A program made the position numbers and the translations under genes. A stretch of 13,944 nt of DNA. Origin: Rickettsiales bacterium. Lineage in GTDB: Bacteria > Pseudomonadota > Alphaproteobacteria > Rs-D84. Below the pieces are notes generated by a model, which was not told the origin of the DNA, did no database searches, and saw only the letters and a list, made by a program, of their open reading frames with translations. Location: contig JAIRLP010000034.1 of assembly GCA_031259365.1 (NCBI GenBank), forward strand, positions 1 through 13,944. The letters are read 5' to 3'. Shown here piece after piece: positions 1 to 6,782 of this stretch. The stretch's first letter is position 1; each line of letters opens with the position of its first letter.

Positions 1-100
1 CAGCAATAAACTAGATTTTTGAAATTTAATGTTTAGGCGGGTGCATTTTTTCATTTTTTTGGACCCTAATGTTTCGCAATAATCGGGGACTTTTTATTCA
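1..100. mobile_element. Possible terminal repeat region of an IS21-like insertion sequence (partial)
   Basis: Two diverged copies of a roughly 40-bp unit are visible. TAATGTTT occurs at 27-34 and 67-74, each followed by a G-rich stretch (GGGTGCATTTTT at 39-50, CGGGGACTTTTT at 84-95). Read from the right on the minus strand, the unit begins TGAATAAAAAGTCCCCG. A TG end followed by tandem internal repeats is the organisation of IS21-family ends, and this is a family-level inference. If correct, the element lies to the left of the window and its outer end is near position 100. The first nine bases read Gln-Gln-stop in frame 1, which could be the tail of a transposition helper gene but is far too short to identify. 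No transposase is visible. Confidence 0.3.
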
Positions 101-112
101 AAAAATTATTAA

Positions 113-133
113 TATTATACCGATACGTATAAT
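113..133 (+). promoter_or_regulatory. Probable promoter -10 region for the MerR-like gene
   Basis: A consensus TATAAT lies at 128-133, 55 nt before the ATG at 189, in a very AT-rich stretch that also contains TATTAT at 113-118. No good -35 box is evident at the usual distance. The local sequence ATACGTAT (124-131 region) is palindromic and could bind a dimeric regulator such as the downstream MerR-like protein, but that is speculation. Confidence 0.35.
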
Positions 134-188
134 TTGCTTGCGAATCGTGTATTGAGTGATAGCCTGATATTAAAAAGAGGCCCACATA

Positions 189-1013
189 ATGCAGGACAAA
201 TATTTTCATCTGAATGATGAATTGACTAATTTAATTAACCCCGACCCAAAGACCGACAATTTAATTGCTGAATTGCGCAAAAAGCGTGATGGTGTTAAAT
301 CAACCGACCAAACCCACCGCGCAATCAATTCTTGGGATGCGGCCGATTTGTTGGATGACGAACGACCCATCACTGGTCAAGGTTGGCGCAAGTTTTCCAT
401 TGTGGAACTTTTTTGGATAAAAATAATTGCCAATCTTCGCGAATTCGGCCTTTCTGTTGAAAAAATCAAAAAAACAAAAAGCATACTTTTTCGTCCTGTT
501 GAAATTCCATCCGAATTAAAACCGCGTCATCGCAAATTGCGGGTTAATGTGATTGAATGGGCGCTTATCCGAACGATTGCGATTTCAAAGGGCGGCAACA
601 CATATCTGTTGGTTGAATCAGATGGCGATGCAGATATTATGACGCCGCGTGAGTTCGCCATGAACAGTCTGACAGAACTGATTCCGGAAATGTATTTGTA
701 TTTGAATCTGAATAAACTTGCCCGGCAAATACTGGGTGACCAAATCAAATTATGGCCTGATAAAATTTTCTATCTGGACGAAACCGAAATGGAACTTTTG
801 AAATCCATCCGCATTGAAAACAGTGACCACGTAACATTTGAAAGAAAAGATGGTGTAGATTTAATTAATGAAAAGACCAACGTAAACCCGAAAAATTATG
901 ACGGGTTACATAATGTTCTTGATAAATTCAAATATGGCAATATTGAGGGCACTTTCAAAAATGGTTCATTGGATTTCATCAAAATCAGCAGACAAAAAAG
1001 AATAGAAAAATGA
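189..1013 (+). CDS. MerR-like HTH protein with tandem YezD/DUF2292-like C-terminal motifs
   Basis: A 274-residue protein of unassigned function. Residues about 45-100 read like a MerR winged-helix domain: a helix with INSWDAADLL, a wing with arginines and GWRKFS, then LREFGLSVEKIKK, matching the LRxLGLSLxxIK pattern of MerR proteins. The middle (about 115-200) shows no motif I recognise. Two short beta-type motifs follow, at about 202-230 (LLKSIRIENSDHVTFERKDG) and 243-274 (LDKFKYGNIEGTFKNG, then KISRQKRIEK). They resemble the small YezD/DUF2292 fold, in which a GxIxxxxxdG hairpin is followed by a basic 'xxKR' end. The start ATG has an AGAGG Shine-Dalgarno 9 nt upstream. It sits between a possible IS end and the recombinase, so it is probably cargo or the regulator of the integrated element. 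DNA binding is inferred from the HTH only. Confidence 0.6.
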   Translation: MQDKYFHLNDELTNLINPDPKTDNLIAELRKKRDGVKSTDQTHRAINSWDAADLLDDERPITGQGWRKFSIVELFWIKIIANLREFGLSVEKIKKTKSILFRPVEIPSELKPRHRKLRVNVIEWALIRTIAISKGGNTYLLVESDGDADIMTPREFAMNSLTELIPEMYLYLNLNKLARQILGDQIKLWPDKIFYLDETEMELLKSIRIENSDHVTFERKDGVDLINEKTNVNPKNYDGLHNVLDKFKYGNIEGTFKNGSLDFIKISRQKRIEK

Positions 1014-1086
1014 ACACTAGACATGGAAACATCGTTTTGATTGCCGGAAACACCGGGGCCAAAGCACAGCACCAATGGTGGACGCG

Positions 1087-1218
1087 ATGGCGATTATGTC
1101 GGTGGCGGAGTGTCGCAAGTTACTGAAAAAATCGGATGATTTAACAGATACACAAATTCAAGACCTTATAAATCTTTTGGAAGAAATTATTTGGATGGTT
1201 TTCAACGAACAAGAGTGA
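1087..1218 (+). CDS. Small hypothetical protein upstream of serine recombinase
   Basis: A 43-codon ORF, too short for usual gene callers. It is in frame from ATG 1087, with an alternative ATG at 1096 giving MSVAECRKLL. The product is largely amphipathic helix (CRKLLKKSDDLTDTQIQDL, then INLLEEIIWMVFN) and acidic at the end. Its stop is only 3 nt before the recombinase ATG, so the two are probably translationally coupled. Small helical proteins with a '(E)CRKLLGxxxxxLTDxQIxxLxxxLxxLA' pattern are commonly found directly upstream of large serine recombinases. I place this ORF in that class from memory of the pattern. The role is unknown; a recombination directionality factor or accessory protein is one possibility. 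A GGTGGA purine stretch precedes ATG 1087. Confidence 0.55.
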   Translation: MAIMSVAECRKLLKKSDDLTDTQIQDLINLLEEIIWMVFNEQE

Positions 1219-1221
1219 ACA

Positions 1222-2805
1222 ATGAAAAAAATTGCAATTTCATATCATCGTGTGTCTTCGGATAAACAGGCGCGGGACAATACAATTGAGTCCCAACAGC
1301 AAGAATGCCGAAACTATGCAAAATTTCATGAATTTGAAATTGTATCGGAGTTTGCAGACGAGGGTGTGTCGGGTGCGAACGAAAATCGCCCCGGCATAAT
1401 GAAAATGCTTACCTATTTGGCACAAAATCAGAATAAGGGTCAGAAAATTGCGGTAATAATTCAAGACATTTCACGCCTTGCCCGTGATGTCAGGCTTTTC
1501 GGCATCATTCGCAAAGATATTGAATCTTTTGGGGGCGAATTGCATTTGGTTAATCGCAAGGTGGACGATACCCCCGAAGGCCGGTTTATGGACAATATTG
1601 AGGCCGCACAGGCGCAATATCAACGCGATACGAACAAGGTGAAGACCAAGTCGCGCATGCTGATAAAGTTGCGTATGGGATATTATATCTTGAATCTTCC
1701 GCCCGGACTGAAAAGGAGCCGGAATGAAACGAAAAATATCGTTGCCGTTCGTGACGAGCCGCGTGCATCATTGGTGGTGCAGGCATTTGAAAAATTTGCA
1801 TCCGGTGAATTACCAACCAAGAAATCGGTTTCCGACTTTCTGCGCTCCCATCCCGATTGGGGAAATAAAACATTTACAAAAACATCCGCGAACAACCTTT
1901 TGCAAAACGAAGTTTATACGGGCGTATTCGCATACGATGAAGACGGATGGAATGTTGAACGACAAGAATGGAATATGGATAAACTTATCCCACAAGAATT
2001 ATTTCAACGCGTGCAGGTTCGGCTTGGTCGTGTAAAATGCGAACCACGAAAGACCGACAATAAAGAAATCTTTCCGTTGGGAAACGAAATCGTATGCCAA
2101 GAATGTGGTCGTTCGTATGTTGGTTATTCCGCAAATGGTCGCAATCGACCACATGAATATTACAAATGCTTTGGCAAGGGCTGTCGCTTTGGCACCAAAT
2201 CATTCCGCAAAGCGGATATTGAATCTGCGTTTTTGGAACGATTGGATGGTATGGTTGCACAAGACAGGGTGTTGAATGTATTGTCTGTCATGTTGGGCCG
2301 TGTTGTTAAACAAAAATACGCGGGCGATAATGAAAAGCGAAAACAAATACAACAACAGATTCAGGATGCAGCAAAACAGATTGAATCTTTTGGCGTGTTG
2401 ATTTCGGATGCCGTACAAAAAAACGACCATGAAATGTTGGACATTTATAAAACTCAAATCAAGGCAGCAACTGAACGCAAATGCGAACGCGAAATCACGC
2501 TTGGCCAAATGCCCGAACAAATAAGCGACAAGAAAGTTCTAACCATATTTGAAAGGTGTTCTCTGTTTTTGAAAAATCCCGCAATTCTATGGAAAAAGGG
2601 AAATCAGATTCAAAAGCGCAAGGTTGTTCATGCATTATTCAAAGACAAACCGGTTTATTCGCCCGAAAATGGGTTTCTAACCGCCGCAACGCCTTGGATT
2701 TTCAATGAAAAATCCGCCCCGAAGGACGGAAAGTATAATTTGGCTCGGGCAGTTGGACTCGAACCAACGACCTGCGGATTAACAGTCCGATGCTCTACCG
2801 ACTGA
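1222..2805 (+). CDS. Large serine recombinase (site-specific integrase) with tRNA-derived C-terminus
   Basis: A 527-residue large serine recombinase that would catalyse integration and excision of the element carrying it. The resolvase domain spans about 3-150. It includes the YHRVSSDKQ motif with nucleophile Ser12 (Arg10 nearby) and QDISRLARD at 81-89, whose two arginines match the conserved active-site pair. The recombinase domain covers about 160-270 (PPGLKR, then LLQNEVYTGVF). A zinc ribbon follows with Cys292, Cys295, Cys316 and Cys321. A coiled-coil-rich segment lies at about 365-430. The start ATG at 1222 follows the small ORF by 3 nt. Odd point: residues about 496-503 are encoded across the terminator of the opposite-strand tRNA-Asn gene, and residues 507-527 (starting LARAVGLEPTT) are antisense tRNA sequence. 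The stop TGA lies in the tRNA D-arm. The natural product may therefore depend on the insertion site. The recombinase identity is clear; the reality of the last 30 residues is uncertain. Confidence 0.93.
   Translation: MKKIAISYHRVSSDKQARDNTIESQQQECRNYAKFHEFEIVSEFADEGVSGANENRPGIMKMLTYLAQNQNKGQKIAVIIQDISRLARDVRLFGIIRKDIESFGGELHLVNRKVDDTPEGRFMDNIEAAQAQYQRDTNKVKTKSRMLIKLRMGYYILNLPPGLKRSRNETKNIVAVRDEPRASLVVQAFEKFASGELPTKKSVSDFLRSHPDWGNKTFTKTSANNLLQNEVYTGVFAYDEDGWNVERQEWNMDKLIPQELFQRVQVRLGRVKCEPRKTDNKEIFPLGNEIVCQECGRSYVGYSANGRNRPHEYYKCFGKGCRFGTKSFRKADIESAFLERLDGMVAQDRVLNVLSVMLGRVVKQKYAGDNEKRKQIQQQIQDAAKQIESFGVLISDAVQKNDHEMLDIYKTQIKAATERKCEREITLGQMPEQISDKKVLTIFERCSLFLKNPAILWKKGNQIQKRKVVHALFKDKPVYSPENGFLTAATPWIFNEKSAPKDGKYNLARAVGLEPTTCGLTVRCSTD
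2708..2730 (-). terminator. Rho-independent terminator downstream of tRNA-Asn
   Basis: Read on the minus strand there is a 7-bp stem, TCCGTCC / GGGCGGA, closed by a TTCG tetraloop (2713-2730) and followed by five T residues (2712-2708). It lies 10 nt past the tRNA CCA end, where a tRNA terminator belongs. It is inside the frame of the opposite-strand recombinase. Confidence 0.8.
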
Positions 2806-2816
2806 GCTATGCCCGA
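2741..2816 (-). tRNA. tRNA-Asn (anticodon GTT)
   Basis: A complete 76-nt tRNA is on the minus strand. The acceptor stem is TCGGGCA pairing with TGCCCGA, with discriminator G and an encoded CCA (2741-2743). The D arm is GCTCAGTCGGTAGAGC, the anticodon loop is CTGTTAA with anticodon GTT (asparagine), and the T arm is GTTGG-TTCGAGT-CCAAC. It has its own promoter upstream and a TTCG-loop terminator downstream, so it should be functional. Its 3' end faces the recombinase, the usual arrangement where a mobile element has used the tRNA 3' end as attachment site. The anti-sense strand carries the last 21 codons of that recombinase. Confidence 0.97.
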
Positions 2817-2829
2817 ATAGCTGTGCCAT

Positions 2830-2856
2830 CTTATACCGGATTTAATCTTAATTCAA
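2830..2856 (-). promoter_or_regulatory. Promoter of tRNA-Asn
   Basis: On the minus strand TTGAAT (2856-2851) and TATAAG (2835-2830) are separated by 15 bp, or 16 bp if the -35 is read as CTTGAA. The -10 ends 13 nt before the mature tRNA 5' end, giving a leader of about 6-7 nt, which is typical for a tRNA precursor. Confidence 0.55.
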
Positions 2857-2872
2857 GCGTTTTTTTTAATTA

Positions 2873-2901
2873 TTGCACATCTGCGGCCAAAGTGTTATAT
2901 T
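2873..2901 (+). promoter_or_regulatory. Probable fabI promoter
   Basis: TTGCAC (2873-2878) and TATATT (2896-2901) are separated by exactly 17 bp, a good sigma-70-type match. Transcription would begin near 2908, leaving a leader of about 195 nt before the fabI ATG. This is the only strong promoter I see between the tRNA and fabI. Confidence 0.55.
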
Positions 2902-3102
2902 CTGCCATAGTTTGGCCTGAATTTAATCCGGCGGCATCAAGGATATGGGATGCATAGTCACAGGCAGGCATAAAAAAAGGAAACCGAGTGTAATAAACAT
3001 ACAGCAAGGAGCGGTATTGGCGACGAGCTGATATGTGCGTCATGAGGTTACATCGGGTTTTGGTAAAAAAGTTCAAACAAAAAACAATGGAGATGAATTA
3101 AA

Positions 3103-3918
3103 ATGTTATTGAAAGGAAAAAAGATTTTGGTTTGCGGTGTTGCAAATGACTGGTCTATGGCCTGGGCAATTGCAAAAGCAGCAGCAGAACAGGGCGCCCA
3201 AGTTGCCATGCCATATGCTATGCCTGCTTTGGAAAAACGTGTAAAGCCTTTGGCAGAAAGCATCGGTGCAAAATTTGTTCAAGAAGTTAATGTACAGAAC
3301 GACGAACAAATGGACGCTTTGTTTGCTGCGGTCGAAAAAGAATGGGGTCATTTGGATGGTTTGGTACATGCGATTGCTTATTCTGACAAGAATGAATTGA
3401 CCGGCCGTTATGTTGACACATCTCGTGAAAACTTTAAAAACACAATGGATATTTCTGCATATTCTTTGGTTGATTTGACCCGCCGCGCGTCCAAGTTAAT
3501 GAAAGACGGTGGTTCTGTTGTAACATTGACTTACTTTGGTGGTGAAAAATCTGTTCCTAATTATAATGTTATGGGTGTTGCTAAATCGACGCTGGATTCT
3601 TCTGTTCGTTACTTGGCGGCTGATTTAGGTGTAGATGGTATCCGCGTAAACGCAATTTCTGCTGGTCCAATCCGTACATTGGCATCTTCTGGCGTGGGCG
3701 GCATCGGCGGCATGTTGAAACTGAATGCCGAAGTTACACCATTGCGTCGCAACATGACATTGGAAGACGTTGCTGGTGCAGGTGTTTACTTGTTGTCCAA
3801 TATGTCATCTGGTGTGACAGGTGAAATCCACCACGTAGATTGCGGATATTCATCAACAGGCATGATTCCAAACAAGATGAACGACATCTTGGTAAAAGCT
3901 TTGGACAAAGCTGAATAA
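3103..3918 (+). CDS. fabI: Enoyl-[acyl-carrier-protein] reductase (NADH), FabI type
   Basis: A 271-residue short-chain dehydrogenase that reduces the trans-2-enoyl-ACP double bond in the last step of each fatty-acid elongation cycle, in the cytoplasm as a tetramer. The N-terminal Rossmann motif is GVANDWSMAWAIA (residues 12-24), the FabI version of the nucleotide-binding loop. The catalytic region holds Tyr144, Tyr154 and Lys161 (Y-F-G-G-E-K-S-V-P-N-Y, then MGVAKS), matching the Tyr-Tyr-Lys arrangement of FabI. RVNAISAGPIRTLAS (about 181-195) is the usual cofactor/substrate loop. The length is normal for FabI. GGAG lies 10 nt before the ATG. The gene appears monocistronic, with a long leader upstream and a strong terminator 10 nt after the stop. 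Being FabI rather than FabK/FabV, it belongs to the triclosan/isoniazid target class, as family knowledge. Confidence 0.96.
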   Translation: MLLKGKKILVCGVANDWSMAWAIAKAAAEQGAQVAMPYAMPALEKRVKPLAESIGAKFVQEVNVQNDEQMDALFAAVEKEWGHLDGLVHAIAYSDKNELTGRYVDTSRENFKNTMDISAYSLVDLTRRASKLMKDGGSVVTLTYFGGEKSVPNYNVMGVAKSTLDSSVRYLAADLGVDGIRVNAISAGPIRTLASSGVGGIGGMLKLNAEVTPLRRNMTLEDVAGAGVYLLSNMSSGVTGEIHHVDCGYSSTGMIPNKMNDILVKALDKAE

Positions 3919-3927
3919 TGAAATTTG

Positions 3928-3959
3928 AAAACTCCATTTGTTTAAATGGAGTTTTTTTG
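3928..3959 (+). terminator. Rho-independent terminator of fabI
   Basis: A perfect 12-bp stem pairs 3928-3939 (AAAACTCCATTT) with 3944-3955 (AAATGGAGTTTT), with a GTTT loop and seven T residues (3952-3958). It lies 10 nt after the fabI stop. The mirrored A/T flanks could allow weak function on the other strand too. Confidence 0.92.
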
Positions 3960-4015
3960 TCGGCCTTTGGCCGAGCGGAAAGAATAATATCCGGTCAACA
4001 ACACCCGGCAGACAA

Positions 4016-4043
4016 TAAAAAACGGAAGCCATAGCGTTCCGTC
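4016..4043 (-). terminator. Rho-independent terminator of the leftward lipoprotein gene
   Basis: On the minus strand ACGGAA (4042-4037) pairs with TTCCGT (4027-4022) and is followed by a T run (4022-4017). It lies about 30 nt beyond the stop of the gene at 4074-4427. The 3960-4015 stretch between the fabI terminator and this one also holds a short CGGCC-TTT-GGCCG hairpin at 3961-3973 and no gene. Confidence 0.75.
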
Positions 4044-4073
4044 TTTTAGTAGTGCCATTAAATATTATATTCA

Positions 4074-4427
4074 TTATATATTACAATGTGCCTGGCCTTT
4101 GGCGCGAACCATGTCGCCGGTTGCAGCGTCAATGCCAAATCCAATCAGGCCGCCGAATATCAAATTAAGAAAGGTGGCGCCGTTCACAGTCGAACCAATC
4201 GGACAAACGTCATTTTTGCTGTTCTTTAGGGCGTAATCATCCCAGCCGTTTGGAATCATCAGCGTTTGCGGCAATTTTATGTCACGCTGCATAATCATTC
4301 CGTTGCGGGTCAGAACAAGATCTTCTGTGCTGGTTCCGTTTACGTTTACCATCTTTGGCTCGCTATTAAAGATTGTGGCACAACCCGCAAGCGCAACAAA
4401 CGACATTGTTATAATTAAGTTTTTCAT
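4074..4427 (-). CDS. Small outer-membrane-type lipoprotein, glycine-rich C-terminus
   Basis: A 117-residue predicted lipoprotein. The signal peptide MKNLIITMSFVALAGC has a lipobox L-A-G-C with the lipidated Cys at residue 16, followed by ATIFNSEP. I chose ATG 4427 instead of an upstream in-frame start at 4499 because it opens the signal peptide and has AAGGA 7 nt before it. The mature part has a PEGA-like stretch (TLMIPNGWDDYALKN) and the C-terminal motif FLNLIFGGLIGFGIDAATG (about 86-104). That motif is typical of a family of small 'CAT-lipoproteins' ending in a hydrophobic Gly hairpin and 'GxDAATG'. The function of that family is not established. It is divergent from ligA, with a minus-strand TATAGA (4478-4473) and TTGCAC (4499-4494) as possible promoter boxes at a short 15-bp spacing. 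Confidence 0.85.
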   Translation of the reverse strand: MKNLIITMSFVALAGCATIFNSEPKMVNVNGTSTEDLVLTRNGMIMQRDIKLPQTLMIPNGWDDYALKNSKNDVCPIGSTVNGATFLNLIFGGLIGFGIDAATGDMVRAKGQAHCNI

Positions 4428-4515
4428 AATAGTCCTTTTTATTTTGTTATCTTTATGGTCTACGTCTAGGATTCTATAGACAAGTTTTCTTGGGTGCAAG
4501 AGTTTTTTTTTTATA

Positions 4516-4544
4516 TTGTTTTATACCGGCCAAATTTCTATAAT
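4516..4544 (+). promoter_or_regulatory. ligA promoter giving a leaderless transcript
   Basis: TTGTTT (4516-4521), a 17-bp spacer and a perfect TATAAT (4539-4544). The expected start point 6-7 nt after the -10 coincides with the ligA ATG at 4551. No Shine-Dalgarno is present before that ATG. Confidence 0.7.
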
Positions 4545-4550
4545 GAAGCC

Positions 4551-6551
4551 ATGTCAAAAACAGCCGATTTATTTATAAAAGCAGAACATGCAGATTTAAT
4601 CAAAAAACTGCAAGAATGGGATATTGCATACCATCAAAATGATGCGCCATTGGTCGATGATGCGACTTATGATAATGCCAGACGTCGCGCGCGTGAACTG
4701 GAATCCGAATATCCGGAACTGGCCAAAGATGGTGGCGCATCTACGCATGTTGGGGCGGCAGTATCGAATTCTTTTAAGTCTTATAACCACAGCATTCCGA
4801 TGTTGTCTATTCAGGACGTGTTTGATGAATCCGAAGTCGCTGATTGGCTTAAAAAGGTCAAAGATCCAGATATCTTTATTGAATTAAAGGTGGATGGTTT
4901 GGCCTATGTCGCACGTTATGAAAAAGGTGTTTTTGTATTGGGGCTGACACGTGGTAACGGTGTGACCGGTGAAGATATTACAGAAAATATGCGCACAATC
5001 GCAGATATCCCAAAACAGTTAACGGGTGATTATCCTGATTTATTAGAAGTACGTGGTGAAGTCTATATGGCGCGCGCGGATTTTATGGCGCTTAATGCAC
5101 AATCCAGCGACGTTGAGGGCAAAGTCTTCGCAAACCCACGTAATGCGGCCGCGGGTTCTTTGCGCCAGTTGGATCCAACTGTTACAGCCACCAGACGTTT
5201 ATCCGCGTTCGCATATACTTATGGCGAAGTATCAAACCGTACTTGGGAAACCCAAAGTGAATATTTCGACAAAGTGGAATCTTGGGGTTTTAAAACAACA
5301 AAACATTGGGCGCGACGTGTCAATACCCTTGAACAGATTCAGGCAGTCTATAATGAAATGATGTTAGAACGCGTCGACATTCCGTTCGATATTGATGGTT
5401 TGGTGATCAAGGTTAATAACATCGCATTGCAAGAAAAAATGGGATCAACCGCACAAAGTCCACGATGGGAGGTTGCTTATAAATTTCCAGCCGCGCGCGC
5501 CATAACAACATTGAATGATATTACCATCCAGGTTGGACGCACAGGCGTTTTGACCCCGGTCGCTGAATTAGAACCAATTAATATTGGTGGGGTGGTGGTC
5601 CAACGTGCAACATTGCATAACGCAGATGAAATTGAACGCAAAGATTTATCAGTCGGTGACAAGGTTGTTGTTCAACGCGCAGGCGACGTTATCCCACAAG
5701 TGGTTGAAGTCGCAGAACAAGCACCAAACAGTCCGACTTATGTTTTCCCAACCAGATGCCCGGTGTGCGGATCCGAAGTTATTCAGATCCCAGGTCAGGT
5801 TGCGCGTCGTTGTATTAATACATTGGGATGTCCCGCACAGATAATTGGTGAATTGGAACATTTTGTGTCTCGCAAAGGGTTTGATATCGAGGGCCTGGGA
5901 TCAAAGCAGATTGAAAAGTTTGTGGAACTGGGTTGGGTGAAAAGTACAGCAGATATATTTACCCTTATTGAACGTCATGGTGACGAATTAAAAACGATGG
6001 ATGGATTTGGTGAAAAATCTGTAAGCAATCTTAAAAATTCCATTGATGGCAGACGTCAGATTGATTTAAATCGGGTCTTATTTAGCCTTGGTATTCCAGA
6101 AGTTGGGGAAGTCACTGCCAAGATTCTGACGCGTGAATTCGTAACAATAGATGGAGTGCGAAATGCCCCAGAATGGAAGCTGAAACAGATTGACGGTATT
6201 GGTGATGTTATGGCGCATGAAATTGCATCGTTCTTTGACGATGAAAATAATGCCCATGCGCTGGATGATTTATTGCAACAGATTAATATTAATGCCGTGG
6301 CTCAGCGTGTTGTATCAAATGATAATCCGGTTGCTGGGAAAAAGGTTGTTCTGACGGGAACCATGCAAAAATACACACGTGATGAAGCCAAAGATATCTT
6401 GGAAGGTTTCGGCGCCAAAGTACAGGGCAGTGTATCAGCCAAGACAGATATTGTGATTGCAGGCGCCGAGGCTGGGTCTAAGTTAACCAAAGCGCAAGAA
6501 CTTGGTGTCACTGTTTGGGACGAAGAAAAATTCTTGAATACGATAGGGTAA
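4551..6551 (+). CDS. ligA: NAD-dependent DNA ligase LigA
   Basis: A full-length 666-residue bacterial DNA ligase that seals nicks using NAD+ in replication and repair. The N-terminal Ia domain holds VDDATYDNARRR (about 35-46). The adenylation domain has nucleophile Lys113 in ELKVDGLAYVARYE, plus EVRGEVY (167-172 region), the DIDGLVIKV segment (about 280-288) and WEVAYKFPA (306-314). The OB fold follows (VGRTGVLTPVAELEP, about 328-342). The zinc finger cysteines are Cys403, Cys406, Cys421 and Cys427. Helix-hairpin-helix repeats lie at about 440-565 and a C-terminal BRCT domain at about 593-666. The frame is open upstream to 4494, but MSKTADLFIKAEH is the family-like N-terminus and the promoter -10 overlaps the upstream extension. 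I therefore place the start at 4551. It is probably an essential gene, transcribed alone. Confidence 0.96.
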   Translation: MSKTADLFIKAEHADLIKKLQEWDIAYHQNDAPLVDDATYDNARRRARELESEYPELAKDGGASTHVGAAVSNSFKSYNHSIPMLSIQDVFDESEVADWLKKVKDPDIFIELKVDGLAYVARYEKGVFVLGLTRGNGVTGEDITENMRTIADIPKQLTGDYPDLLEVRGEVYMARADFMALNAQSSDVEGKVFANPRNAAAGSLRQLDPTVTATRRLSAFAYTYGEVSNRTWETQSEYFDKVESWGFKTTKHWARRVNTLEQIQAVYNEMMLERVDIPFDIDGLVIKVNNIALQEKMGSTAQSPRWEVAYKFPAARAITTLNDITIQVGRTGVLTPVAELEPINIGGVVVQRATLHNADEIERKDLSVGDKVVVQRAGDVIPQVVEVAEQAPNSPTYVFPTRCPVCGSEVIQIPGQVARRCINTLGCPAQIIGELEHFVSRKGFDIEGLGSKQIEKFVELGWVKSTADIFTLIERHGDELKTMDGFGEKSVSNLKNSIDGRRQIDLNRVLFSLGIPEVGEVTAKILTREFVTIDGVRNAPEWKLKQIDGIGDVMAHEIASFFDDENNAHALDDLLQQININAVAQRVVSNDNPVAGKKVVLTGTMQKYTRDEAKDILEGFGAKVQGSVSAKTDIVIAGAEAGSKLTKAQELGVTVWDEEKFLNTIG

Positions 6552-6696
6552 ATTGGTGATGGTTCAAGATTGTCCGGACCTTTTACATTATTATGTTATA
6601 CATGTTGATGCTGATTGTTTTTAGTGATAAAACATAGGTGCAACAACCTAACAATATATGATGTTTTATAATGAAATCAAATGCGGATATCACAAT

Positions 6697-6731
6697 TAAA
6701 AAACTTCCTTGTATATTTCAAGGAAGTTTTA
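6697..6731 (-). terminator. Bidirectional rho-independent terminator between ligA and adhesin gene
   Basis: A 12-bp perfect stem pairs AAAACTTCCTTG (6700-6711) with CAAGGAAGTTTT (6719-6730) around a 7-nt loop. On the minus strand it is followed by six T residues (6703-6698), fitting the end of the leftward adhesin gene. On the plus strand it is followed by TTTTATTAG and could also stop ligA read-through. Confidence 0.85.
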
Positions 6732-6742
6732 TTAGTAAAACG

Positions 6743-6760
6743 ATTTCCACAAGTGGAAAT
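6743..6760 (-). terminator. Second, proximal hairpin after the adhesin gene
   Basis: ATTTCCA and TGGAAAT form a 7-8 bp stem with a 4-nt (CAAG) loop, 23 nt after the adhesin stop codon. On the minus strand it is followed by CGTTTTACT, a weak T tract. Together with the stronger hairpin at 6697-6731 it makes a tandem terminator or a stabilising 3' structure. Confidence 0.5.
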
Positions 6761-6782
6761 GCTTTTGCAAAAAACAAACGGA

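Noticed and set aside
1..2740. Second attachment-site copy of the tRNA-Asn 3' end within the window
   Set aside because: I looked for the GGCTCGGGCAGTTGGACTC segment left of the recombinase and saw no second copy. The other end, if any, is outside the window.
2870..3076. Minus-strand 68-residue ORF between tRNA-Asn and fabI
   Set aside because: The second half looks mildly protein-like, but there is no ribosome-binding site or recognisable family, and it is antisense to the fabI leader and overlaps the fabI promoter. The evidence is too thin to call a gene.
4494..4550. Upstream extension of ligA (19 extra residues)
   Set aside because: The extension is encoded by the promoter region (TTGTTT, TATAAT) and does not resemble LigA N-termini.
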